This document shows, piece by piece, positions 10,592 to 20,906 of a stretch of DNA of 64,000 bases. The notes under the pieces are model-generated. The model ran no database searches. It was not told the origin of the DNA and saw only the letters and a list, made by a program, of their open reading frames with translations. The first letter of the stretch is position 1; each line of letters opens with the position of its first letter. Source of the DNA: Sanghuangporus weigelae (lineage: Eukaryota > Basidiomycota > Agaricomycetes > Hymenochaetales > Hymenochaetaceae); contig CP137330.1 of assembly GCA_033182465.1 (NCBI GenBank), positions 434,001-498,000 of the forward strand. Direction: 5' to 3'. The translations under genes and the position numbers were made by a program.

Positions 10592-12196
10592 CATGTGGTA
10601 CAGCCAGACATGGGTAGATAAGGTCACCTCTGCACAATACACCACTGCTTAGGCAAAAGGATTGAACCGGTGTAACCCCGGGCCTACTGAAAGGATCTAC
10701 TCAAAATCTCGCATCAGGATCAACGCGATCAGCAGATCCACATAATTGGCTTTCCAAACACGACCAGTAACCAAGCCAGCTATCACAGGCCCAAGCGATC
10801 GAGTGGCCTAGGCAACAGTAATCCGTTACCACCCAAGCGCTAGAAGCACCAAAGTGGATACGTAATCCCACTAACAGCTAACACCGCCGACCGCCTATTA
10901 CCGCAGACTACCACTCTAACACCACCAACCAAGCAACCAGAGCAACCTCGATCAAAAGAAGCGATCAAACTTCTTAGAAGTCTAGAAGCACAACTACTAA
11001 AGCCTAAATGCTAAAAGGCTAAAGGCTAATAAGGTTTATGGAGACCTCACTGGCATTTCAGCACTGTCAAGTCTGTGCACGAGTTTACATGGTCCTTTAT
11101 GAAGTATACTACTTAGTATGCACGTCAACAGTTGGTACACGTGACTGTCACATCGAAACTGAGCGACACCTTCAAGATACAATGCATTCCAATCCACCAA
11201 ACCCAATAGTACCCAAGAAATGAGAGGAACTCACAATCACAACTCGGACCCCTCGAACTGCGAACCCGATAATCTGGAGAATGATTGGATGGTATAGGCC
11301 GGAGTTGCACACACCATGTCCAGCATCTACAATACAGGCAAACCTTTATTTACCGAGAGATGCGAACCTGGAGACCAAGCAATTACAACTCCTTATACAA
11401 CGAAGGATATGGCATTACATTCGAGATATACGATATGAAGGCAAAGCATGGCTAGTCACCAGAACCCAGCAGAACCCGCCAGCAGAGCTTATGCAGTTCA
11501 TGATATGCCTTGGACCATACTCAACACCGACCCGACATCTTAACACTGACGTGCGAGTTATGCTTACACTCGCTGGACCTCGAGATGAATTCCGAAGAAT
11601 CACATACCGAGCAGCCTACATCGCTCCAAGAGCAAAGATGCCACTCAATGATGGCAATGACATTGTGATGGAGTACTGACAGTAGAGCATTCCATATCGG
11701 AACACCACTCCTATTGTCTCAGTCAGCAACTCCACAGAATTCTGTCATAGTGGAGATGACCTTACAAAGATTAGAGCGAAGCGCAGCAGGATGACAAAGG
11801 GACAGATGTAATGGTGGAGAAAAGTAAAGTAAAGTGGAGACAGGATGAGTAAGAAATAGGATGAAAAATGGAATATCTGGGAGCATAAATAGCTGTAGGA
11901 TTAGGCCCTCATTTCCCCATCTTTTGATCCTCTTAACACACTGGTGTAAAGCTTGCCCTACAGCGAGCTATTACTGTGTGCTATCACGCCTCTTGGAAAT
12001 CCCAACCTGCTTTACTATCACCTCGTATCTGAAAGCATCCATAACTCGGACCGCGACTAGGAAGGCTAGTAAGGGACCACGTGGTACAGCCAGACGTGGG
12101 TAGATAAGATCACCTCTGCACAACACACCGCTGCTTAGGCAAAAGGATCGAACTGGTGTAACCCCGGGCCTACTCCCTAACACCTACTCTCTAACA
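10592..12196 (+). repeat. truncated LTR A 3' end, split by a solo LTR A
   Basis: The piece 10592-10687 plus 12183-12196 is the last roughly 105 bp of an LTR A in plus orientation; its left part is missing. It is interrupted by the solo LTR at 10688-12182. Confidence 0.8.
10688..12182 (+). mobile_element. solo LTR of family A (middle-aged), nested in an LTR A end
   Basis: This LTR, about 1495 bp, has TG and CA ends and a perfect duplication CCTAC (10683-10687, 12183-12187). It is several percent diverged from the young LTRs and its U3 ORF is no longer whole. Comparison of its 3' two thirds (11281-11679) with the young copy shows almost only synonymous differences, which is the evidence that the U3 ORF lineage was under selection. 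Confidence 0.95.
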
Positions 12197-12738
12197 GGTC
12201 TTCTCGAACACCCTGAGACTTGTGATTTCCGTACCAATAGATCTGCATGAGAAGTCATGTGCAGCATGTGAGATGTCAAAGCAAGTAATTTCCGGCCTAG
12301 GCATGCCAGTCCAGAGAGTTCACGAGTGGGTATAATCCTGTAAGGCCTGAGACCGACACTTCGACTAATCGGCATTTAAGTTAACAGCAAAAAAACTTTC
12401 CAGGCCCATTTCTCAGAGTTTTCTGAGCATAGATCTCAAAAACATACAATAATAAGATGATATGGAGAATATTTTGCGTCGTCGACACCGGAGCTCAATT
12501 ACTGCGGTGATGTGTACGAAGGACAGACTATTTGTAAATGTCGGATTACTATGGCAATTTTTTAAACTCCGCCCAAATTTCCGGTCTCGCGCGTTACATG
12601 ACCATTGCTGATCTGATCACCAGTTGGTGTCAAATTTTTCTAGCTGGCTGCTTGCGGTACCTGTACACACGTACTGCTTCAACGGTTGGCACCGGAACAA
12701 GTCACAAGCTATCCTTGAAGCTGTAATAAAAGCTCGCC
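12197..12738 (+). promoter_or_regulatory. upstream region of the aspartate kinase gene
   Basis: This 542-bp stretch separates the last LTR from the aspartate kinase start. It is single copy and AT-rich, with no clear TATA box close to the start and no recognised operator. Any promoter must lie here or reach into the LTRs, since the LTR block ends at 12196. Confidence 0.4.
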
Positions 12739-14900
12739 ATGTCGCTCGATGGCTCGGTAGAATCAACACCACCTGCCTCACCCGGCTCGCTTTCGGACGC
12801 TTCATCATCAAGTCCACCTACACCTCCGAGTTTACATCAGAATACGATGGATCGTACTGCAAGCTGGGTGGTGCAGAAATACGGAGGAACGAGTGTTGGG
12901 AAGTTCGTGGAGAAGATTGCCGAGGAAATTGTGCCGTAAGTCATTTCTCGAAATATATGCATTTGGCTGGAACATAATTTCTCCAATAGAGCATATCTTG
13001 ATCAAAACAAGGTTGCAATCGTATGCTCTGCACGTTCCGGTACTACGAAAGCTCTCGGGACGACGAATCTCCTCTTACGTGCGGCGGGCGAAGCTCTTCA
13101 GCGCAATCATTCACCTTCATGCACCTCCGGTATCGCCTCTCCTCCCTTACCTGTCACCGTAGCAGGAATCGCACACAGTAAGAACTTTTGGCCGCGGAAG
13201 GATAGCGAAAGCAATTTGAACGGGTTCGCGAATGGGAACGGAAGCTTTTCACGCTCTCGCGCGGAAATAGCGAATCCCAATTCACCGCGGTCGGACTCGC
13301 CTTCGCCGTTTTCATCTGCTGCGCAGGTGCAGAGCGAGAGCAGCTCAGCTTTGGCTTTCGAGACCCAGAAATTCCAGCAGACAGTTGATATCTTGCGATA
13401 TGATCATCTTACCGCAGCCCATGCTTCTGTGCGAGATCCGAGGCTGCTGAAAGAATTGGAGATCGAGATTGAGCAAGATTGTGACAGTCTGCGAAATTTC
13501 TTATTTGCTACACAGGTCAGTAAACTTCCTCGACACAGCACAGCGAACTTGCGTTATGACAGGATAAAATTCAGATCATCGACGAGATTTCTCCTCGTTC
13601 GCGGGACAACATCGTCGGAATGGGCGAGCGCCTATCCTGCAAACTCGTAGCGGCGGTACTCCGAGACAAAGGCATCGACTCCGAATTCGTCAGTCTCGAA
13701 AACATCATCCCGCCGGAACACACCGACGAACTCGACCGGCATGAAAACGCCTCCAATTCAGAGTACGTTGCTCTCGACCAATCCTTTTACGATCGAGTGG
13801 CAGAAGCCATCGGAGCTCGCATAAAGCAGTGCGGGAATCGCGTACCCGTGGCGACGGGGTTCTTTGGTCCCGTCCCCGGGTCGTTATTGCGCCAAGTCGG
13901 GAGGGGGTACACCGACTTATGCGCCGCGCTCGCAGCTGTCGGGCTGCAAGCCTCCGAACTGCAGATCTGGAAGGAAGTAGACGGGATATTCACCGCCGAT
14001 CCGCGCAAGGTGCCGACGGCGCGTTTGATACCCGTCATCTCCCCCGACGAGGCGTCGGAGCTGACGTTTTACGGCAGCGAAGTCGTGCATCCGTTTACGA
14101 TGGAGCAGGTCATTCGGAGGAAGATACCTATTCGGATTAAGAACGTGATGAACGCGACGGGAGGCGGGACTGTCATCCACCCCGACCCGAACGTCGATGC
14201 GGTGTTATTGAACCTCGACTTCAACCCGCACGCTTTCGAGTTCTCTGGCCCGCTGATTCAGGAAAAGAGGAAGAAGCTGCCTACGGCTGTGACGATAAAG
14301 GAGAAAATCACGGTGCTGAACATCCATTCGAATCGGAAGAGCGTCTCGCATGGGTTCTTCGCGAAGATCTTCGGCACGCTTGATCGGTTTGGGATCGATG
14401 TCGATTTGATCAGTACGAGTGAGGTACATGTTAGTATGGCGTTTGCAGATGGGCTGGGGAAGAGGATGATGGATCGACTAGTGCGGGAGTTGGAGAAATG
14501 CGGGACTGTGCGTCATTCATTGTCTTCTCCCCTTAAACACGAATGTGTGTGTAATCAATCCCGTTCACAGGTCTCCACACACCCAAACATGGCCATCCTC
14601 TCCCTCGTCGGCAAACAGCAGCGCAACCTCGTCGGTATCGCCGGCCGCATGTTCTCCGCCCTCGCCGAGGGGAACGTGAACATCGAGATGATCAGCCAGG
14701 GCGCGTCGGAGATCAACATCTCTTGCGTCATCGATGGGAGAGACGCTATCAAGGCGCTGAATTTGATCCATCAGAGTTGTTTGCAGATTAAGCCGGAGGG
14801 TGCTATGGGCAGGAGTGAGTTGTTTCTCTTCGTTTTGGGAGTGATTGACGCTCATGCGCTTTTGTCCCCTTCTGCGATAGTTGGTCCGTGGTTGTTCTGA
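12739..14900 (+). CDS. HOM3: aspartate kinase (aspartokinase), five exons
   Basis: It catalyses the first step from aspartate to threonine, methionine and homoserine by phosphorylating the side chain, in the cytosol. Exons: 12739-12935, 12990-13515, 13575-14507, 14571-14814, 14881-14900, all GT-AG, giving 639 residues. The kinase signature KYGGTSVGKF is at residues 47-56, the GERLSCKLVAAVL helix follows the third exon start, and two C-terminal ACT regions (VLNIHSNRKS; ILSLVGKQQRN) point to threonine feedback. A Ser/Asn/Pro-rich insertion of roughly 70 residues (about 145-215) interrupts the kinase domain. Start: the ATG at 12739 has a good context (GCCATGT) and precedes a Ser/Pro-rich tail; a second in-frame ATG at 12847 is possible. 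Introns 3 and 4 are multiples of three, so the frame reads through them. Confidence 0.95.
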
Positions 14901-16110
14901 TCCAAAATACACTGGACTCAGAATCCCTCAAGCTTCCAACAAGCTCTTCTGTGCAGCTCCACTATGTTTAATCGAGCACTAAGCACCGAAATCAAAATAT
15001 CTTCCATCATTTCTTCGGGAAGTAGACTTTATACTCGCAGGATTCGTCGAAGCAATCCCAACTTCACAAATTTTCACATTGTCATTTCTGTTGTATAGAC
15101 ATACTGCATATACATACATGTGTACATACATGTACATACCATCCAGCCATCGTGTAGCCCGATCCAACTCGCGCAAAAATCGAAAATTTGTACTTGTACT
15201 ATGATACGGTCTCGTTGCACACATCACATCATACACAATCATATCCACATATAAACTTCGTTGTCAGATGGGAATACCTACACGATCGAGTAGTCGTACG
15301 TACAATCTGAGCGGCAGCGTAAGAAAAGCGAGGTGATTGAACGAGATACAGTAAGTACATGATCAATGAGTTTGATCACATAGTAGTAGCTCCCACCTGA
15401 AAAGTCCAGATTACACACATTTAATATAGTCGGTTCTGCCGACAGAGTCCGTCCGACTCGTTCTTCCGTGTTCACTCCCATCTACATAGTGACAAGAGCT
15501 CCCGCGTAGTAAGGTACCGGAACACTCGCAAGAAGCACGAGAACGAACGAGAAGAAGACTCCGGACTGGACGATAATGGTTCCGATCCGGCGTTGAATAC
15601 GGTCTCGAATTCGCAAAGAGACGGCACGTTCTCAGGTCTCAGTCGGTACTTGTTCGGCATCAGTATGCATGGTAGCTTTCAGTAAGTAAGTTATGTATGT
15701 ATATATATATATATATCCGCACAGTATACTACCTCCGAATGCCGTTGGTGCCTGAGAGATCGAAGAATCGGATCGGAAGGGAAGAGGAGGGAAGGGAGCG
15801 TTAGAAGGTTACTTATGCGTTTCTGTGAAATTTCAGATATAGGTTAATAAGATACAGGTGCACCTGGAGATTGGAGATTGTGGGATTCGGGATTGAGTTT
15901 TCTGCGTCAGGTACAACTCTGAATTCAGTCTCGCTACATGTAGAATTGGGGTGGCACTCCGAGGGAGGCCTAGGATGCGGAGTTGAAGGCAGATGTATTG
16001 TGCATTGCATAGGTTGGATGCAAATGAGAACGACAGCCGCGATAATACTGGATTGGGTAAAGAAATTCCTCCGTTCGAGATGAGATGCTGATTGCGAAGT
16101 ACGTACACAG
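14901..16110. other. intergenic region with simple repeats and a weak small ORF
   Basis: It holds the 3' flanks of two convergent genes. Simple repeats: TACA/TGTA alternation at about 15095-15140 and (TA)n at about 15695-15716. On the minus strand a short frame ending at 15482 encodes RIRDRIQRRIGTIIVQSG followed by a hydrophobic stretch, which could be the last exon of a small membrane protein. I could not find a convincing first exon, so it is not called as a gene. Confidence 0.4.
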
Positions 16111-17239
16111 TCAAGAGGACGAGTAGAGATCCTCCTCCAGCGAGCGCAGCTCCCTCACCCAAATCAGGATACAGCTCCCTCGCATCCAGCGCAGCGCCAT
16201 AGCTCCGCCCTTTTTGCGCTCTCCACAGTAATATCCCCCGGTCACCCACAGGCTGCACCAATAATCGAAATGAATCCTGTCCAGCGGGTCCTCGTCTTTC
16301 GTCGCTCTTCACCTCCTTGTATTTCTTACGATCTCCTTCTCGCTCACATGCGGTAGCTCATCGACCTTGACCGCGAGAGCGCGAGTGCGCCATTCTGCGT
16401 CACCTCCTCGGCCCAGCGGAAGGCGTAGCGGTTCGGCGTACGCGCGACGAACTTGCCGACGTCCCGCGCGTCGGTGATCGCACATTTGACGCTGCCAGGC
16501 GCGAAGTATGTGCTGGCGTGCTCGAGGATAGAGGCGCAGTATGCTCTTCAGGGGTCGGGGTAGAGGAGTAGGCGTTGGTATCTGTTGCATAATATGAAAT
16601 GGACATTGGTTATATGAGAAGGGGAGGAAAGAGAGGAAGGGGGGAGAACGTACCACCATCCGACGTCGATGAACGTACACCCAACGCCTGTCTTCTTGAT
16701 ATACTCCTGAATGCCCAGTTTCTAACAGAAAGAACTCTACTTCAGCGCCGCACCCATGCATCCCAGCAGTGACATACCTCATCAAACATCCTCCGAACCC
16801 CACGAATACACACTGGCCTCCAACTCATACGGGATCAGCCTCCCAGCTCCAGCCTCCTTACACGCATCCGCGAGGGTGTCTCTGCAGCAGCACCTGCAGT
16901 ACGAACATCGCTGATATAACCGTAGTATCGACGCCCCCCAACGTCTCAGCATCTCAGCGACCCGGTCTACACACCAGTTCTCCCAAATCCAACGCGCGGA
17001 CGCGGACATCGACTCCCTGCGATTTGAGTGAGGATGTTTCGGGTTTTGTGAGTGAGGAGGGATGGATGCCCGCGATGAATTTCTGACGCCATAGTCAGAG
17101 CTCAAAGTACTAAGACTTGATGGAAGAAGAGGAGATGGAGATGGGGACGTACGAATTCCCCACTTTCGAGAAGCCCGTCGACGATACTTGAGCCTGCTTC
17201 ACCAGTCGCGCCGATAACATACACAGTCCATTTTCCCAT
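16111..17239 (-). pseudogene. NmrA-like NAD(P)-binding (isoflavone reductase-like) gene, decayed
   Basis: The start reads MGKWTVYVIGATGEAGSSIV, a Rossmann glycine motif (GATGEAG) as in NmrA/isoflavone-reductase-like proteins. A GT-AG intron follows (donor at 17152). Later pieces in order are KFIAGIHPSSLTKP, GVDTTVISA, ADACKEAGAGRLIPYE, YIKKTGVGCTFIDVGWWY, DARDVGKFVARTPNRYAF and ELYPDL, all hallmark segments of the family. They fall in different frames, with at least two shifts and one stop (in the segment after 16570) that short introns do not explain well. So I call a pseudogene, with a rapidly evolving or misassembled gene as the alternative. Members usually act as redox sensors or small-molecule reductases. 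Confidence 0.75.
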
Positions 17240-18771
17240 TATCGTTTCGTTTGACGAGACACAGTGGAATACCCAAAAGAAGCAGACTATTTTAAGCCCA
17301 AAGTATTGATAGATAGAATCCGGGGTAAGAGATTATGCATCTTCACTAAGCCTTCAGTAAGAAATTCTTTCAGTTTCAGGATAAAAAGACGAGGGAAGCA
17401 ATCAGCTGCGGGTCTCGAGACTTGGTATGTTCGAATTAGATATGTTGTCCTTAGAGTGTAGAGTTTCTTAGAGATTGACGGTTCCCCGACGGACTCCGAC
17501 TGTAGTTCTTATACCTGAGCTGCGTGTGAAGGAGAGCAAGTATTCGGAGTCTTTCGAGAGCTTTGTCTCGAATTCCCTTTTGATTCCTCTTGGAAAAATA
17601 TTCGACTGATGATGGACGGAAGTCTGAGCGGGGTTTGCCAATGAGCGATGAATCAAACGGAAGGCAAGGTCAAAATCGTGTGTGAATGATGATCACTCGG
17701 TTTGGAACTCCGTCATGAAAAGAGGTGGCTTGGCTGCAATGATCCCTCACTCACTACCAGGCGGGACACACTGGCTTACTGTATGTCCTGTCCTCCCGAT
17801 GTTCAAATCCGTCATTCCTTTTGGCGCTTGTATACGCCATTTCGCCTCCCCTCCCAGACACTGGCCAAGCGTACAAAGCCCCTTCCCGTCCGGCGAAAAT
17901 GCGACCCGTTTGTCTCGTTTTCCTACGATGGAAAGTTTACTTCGTCCTGGTGCGGGTGAATGGCGACGGTGCTTTCGCTTTTTTGCATTACATGGTGTAG
18001 ACATGGAATATGTGAAGTATTGTATGCACTTGCATGCCGACGCGCTCTTCAGTTTACAATATTATTGCATGGTTTCTTGTCCAAATTCGCTCTGTTGAAC
18101 TTTGACTCTCCTGTGTTGAGTCGCCTTTGCCTCGACTTGAAATCTATCTCTATCACTGCATCACATCGATAAGCGAAATCGAAATAATACTCCACTTTGC
18201 ACTTTGCCTCTGATTATAATAAAGTTCCGAGCTTTGTACTCGTGAGAAAATTGATCAGCATTTGAACCCAATCGAAATCTGACTCGCTCTCTCGTGTTCA
18301 CGACGACGACGACGGCCTCGCCTCGCAAGCGTCTCTCACCCGTTCCTTCTTCTTGCGTGTGCCATCCATTGATTGCACGCAGGACTATGGGCCACCGTGA
18401 ATCTGCTCCGGGGCACTGGTCATCGATGTCAGAAAAGGGCGGTGAAGGTTCGCCTTGCTCGTCGCGTGAACAGCCGACAGAGATTTCTGCGATATGAACA
18501 GCTAGACTTGCTCATGTTATCAAGTCCGCTTTCATAACTCGTAAATGGAGTTATGACGGGCTTGCATGGGATGGTTCTTGACGCGATTCGTTGAGTTGCT
18601 GCAGGAGCACGTGGATGTTAACATACTTGCCTAACAATGAGCGTGCAAATAAAGGCATACCTGGGGCATGCTGTGCGCATGTATCTATAGTAATATATGA
18701 AGTATTACATAATCTGATCACCTTTTTGACCGAGCTGTGTGTTCTGTGCTGCACTCTCTGTGTGTCCGGCG
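17240..18771. other. intergenic region, no supported gene
   Basis: It separates the NmrA-like gene (minus) from the PROPPIN gene (plus), so it should hold both promoters. Open frames of 138 codons (17682-18098, plus) and 85 codons (17747-18004, minus) overlap each other, have no recognised domain and no splice context that I trust. Confidence 0.4.
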
Positions 18772-20653
18772 ATGCTGCCTCACGCAGAGCGCACGAATCC
18801 AAACTTGCTCTTCGCGAACTTCAATCAGGACTTTACGTGAGTCGCATTTGGTGAGACGTGCATTTGAATAATGGACACCGTGAACAGGTGTATATCCATC
18901 GGGACGAAGAAGGGGTATAGTATCACGAATGTAGACCCGTTCGGGAGGGTGTATACGATGAGTGAGTCTCGTTCTCGTCTTGCTTTTACTCCTCGTGTTC
19001 GCTGACGGCGTTCGGCGTTGGTGCAGACGATGGCGCGAGAGGGATCGTCGAGATGCTGTTCTGCACGTCGCTCATTGCTCTCGTCGGCGCTGCTGACCAG
19101 CCCGAGTCGAGTCCCAGGAAGCTGCAGATTGTGAATACCAAGGTGCGTCTCGATTCCTTCTCTGCTCCGCATTGTGGTTCTGGTCTCGGAATGGACGATG
19201 ACTTCTGTACGTACGGTGTACATTATCGCTTTCAGCGACAATCGATGATCTGCGAGCTGCTCTTCCCCTCGTCCATCCTCGCCGTCAAGCTCAACAGGAA
19301 GACGCTCGTAGTCGTGCTGGAGAACGAGATTTATATCTACGATATATCGAATATGCGACTCATGCACGTTATCGAGACGACTCCGAATCCCGAGGGTGTG
19401 TCCCTTCTCCGTCTCACTTTGGTTTTACTGACGTGTAGCGTACAGCCGTCTGCGCGCTGTCTCCCGCAGCCGAGTCGTCCTACCTGGCGTACCCGTCTCC
19501 CGTCCCCTCTCCAACTCAACCGCTCTCCCAACAATCAACAGCAGCAGGAGCAGCGTCCACCAGCTCGTCCTCCCCGCCCTCCTCCTCGCACACCCAACAC
19601 CTGCACCAATCCCCCTCCGCCTCCGCCTCCGCATCCTCCTCCTCCGCCTCCTCGCAATCAGGCGACGTCATCCTCTTCAGCACGCGCAAGCTGATCGTCG
19701 AGAACGTCATCCAGGCGCACAAATCGCCCATCTCCTTCCTCAGCATCAACAGCACCGGCACGCTGCTCGCCACCGCCTCCGAGAAGGGCACCGTCATCCG
19801 CGTCTGGGGCATCCCGGGCTCTGAAAAGCTGTATCAGTTCAGGAGAGGGACGAGGGAGGCGAGGATATATAGTATGAATTTTAATACGATGAGCACGCTG
19901 CTGGCGGTGAGCAGTGCGCATGAGACGGTGCATATTTTTAGTTTGGGGGGTCAGAAGGGAGGGGGAGGAGGAGGGGCGGGAGTGGGAGTGGGAGCGGGGA
20001 ATGGTGCTGGGAGGAATGGGCCGCCGCCGTTGAGCCCGTCCCCTTCGATTGATAGTCGCGACGGGGCGCAGGGCATGGAGGGTGGATACGAGGCGTTCAT
20101 CGATGGGAAGAAGAGCGGGAGCGTGTCGTGCGTGTTTCTCTCTTCTTCTGCTACTATTTTTCCTGGCTTTTTTTTTTCTGACAATTTGATTGACGATGTT
20201 AAAGATCGTTCCTGCGCCGCCGGTCTCAGAAGCTGACGAAGAACATCACGTCGTCCGTGGGCGGGTACCTGCCCAACACGCTGACGGAGATGTGGGAGCC
20301 CTCGCGGGATTTCGCGTATTTGAAGCTGCCGGTGAGCGGGGCGAGGTGTATTGTTGCTATTAGCGGGTGAGTCCGTCCTTCTCTTCTGTTCCCCCTGCGG
20401 CTCTATTCCGCGCTTTTCTTCTTGATAACACTATCATCCTTTGTTTACATGCTACAGGACGATGCCGCACGTCATGGTCATCTCGTCCGAGGGCTACTTC
20501 TACTCGTACAACATCGATCTGGAGAACGGCGGAGAGTGCACATTGATGAAACAATACAGGTATGTGTTCATATTCCGGTGTGATTGATTCAATCTAATCA
20601 TCTTCGCGTGTAGTTTATTGGACAGTTCGGACGAGTCTGGGATGGTTGAGTAG
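18772..20653 (+). CDS. ATG18: PROPPIN, WD40 phosphoinositide-binding autophagy protein, eight exons
   Basis: PROPPINs bind PI3P and PI(3,5)P2 on autophagosomal and vacuolar membranes and are needed for autophagy and vacuole fission. Exons: 18772-18836, 18888-18961, 19027-19142, 19236-19395, 19446-20127, 20205-20366, 20458-20559, 20614-20653; total 1401 bp, 466 residues. The N-terminal blade reads [14 protein letters not shown], then [14 protein letters not shown]. The lipid-binding FRRG motif is at residues 270-273, followed by the usual [11 protein letters not shown]. Two low-complexity loops stand out: a Ser-rich loop with SSSS runs before [11 protein letters not shown], and a Gly-rich loop after the HIFSL blade. 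It ends in [12 protein letters not shown]. The start is the only upstream in-frame ATG near the first blade. The Atg18 versus Hsv2/Atg21 subfamily choice is an inference from length and loop position. Confidence 0.93.
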
Positions 20654-20906
20654 CTGCGATTCTTTTTTCTTTTCTTTTCTTTTTTTTCTGTCTTTCTTTC
20701 CTTCGCTTTTACATTATCATCGCCGACCTGGTGCTGTGTATTATATTCGTCTCTTTCTTCAGACATGAGTAGTATATTCGTATGCAATGCAACGCAGTCA
20801 GAACAGTCCTTCAAATCGACGGTACCGAGTAGACTGAATTATCTCTGACTCTTACCAGCTCGGCTGCGTCTACGGACGAGTCACGACGACGGGCTGCAGT
20901 GAGTCG

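Noticed and set aside
18300-18500. A possible exon upstream of the PROPPIN gene
   Set aside because: The first blade already begins right after the ATG at 18772, and no splice pair links this stretch to it.
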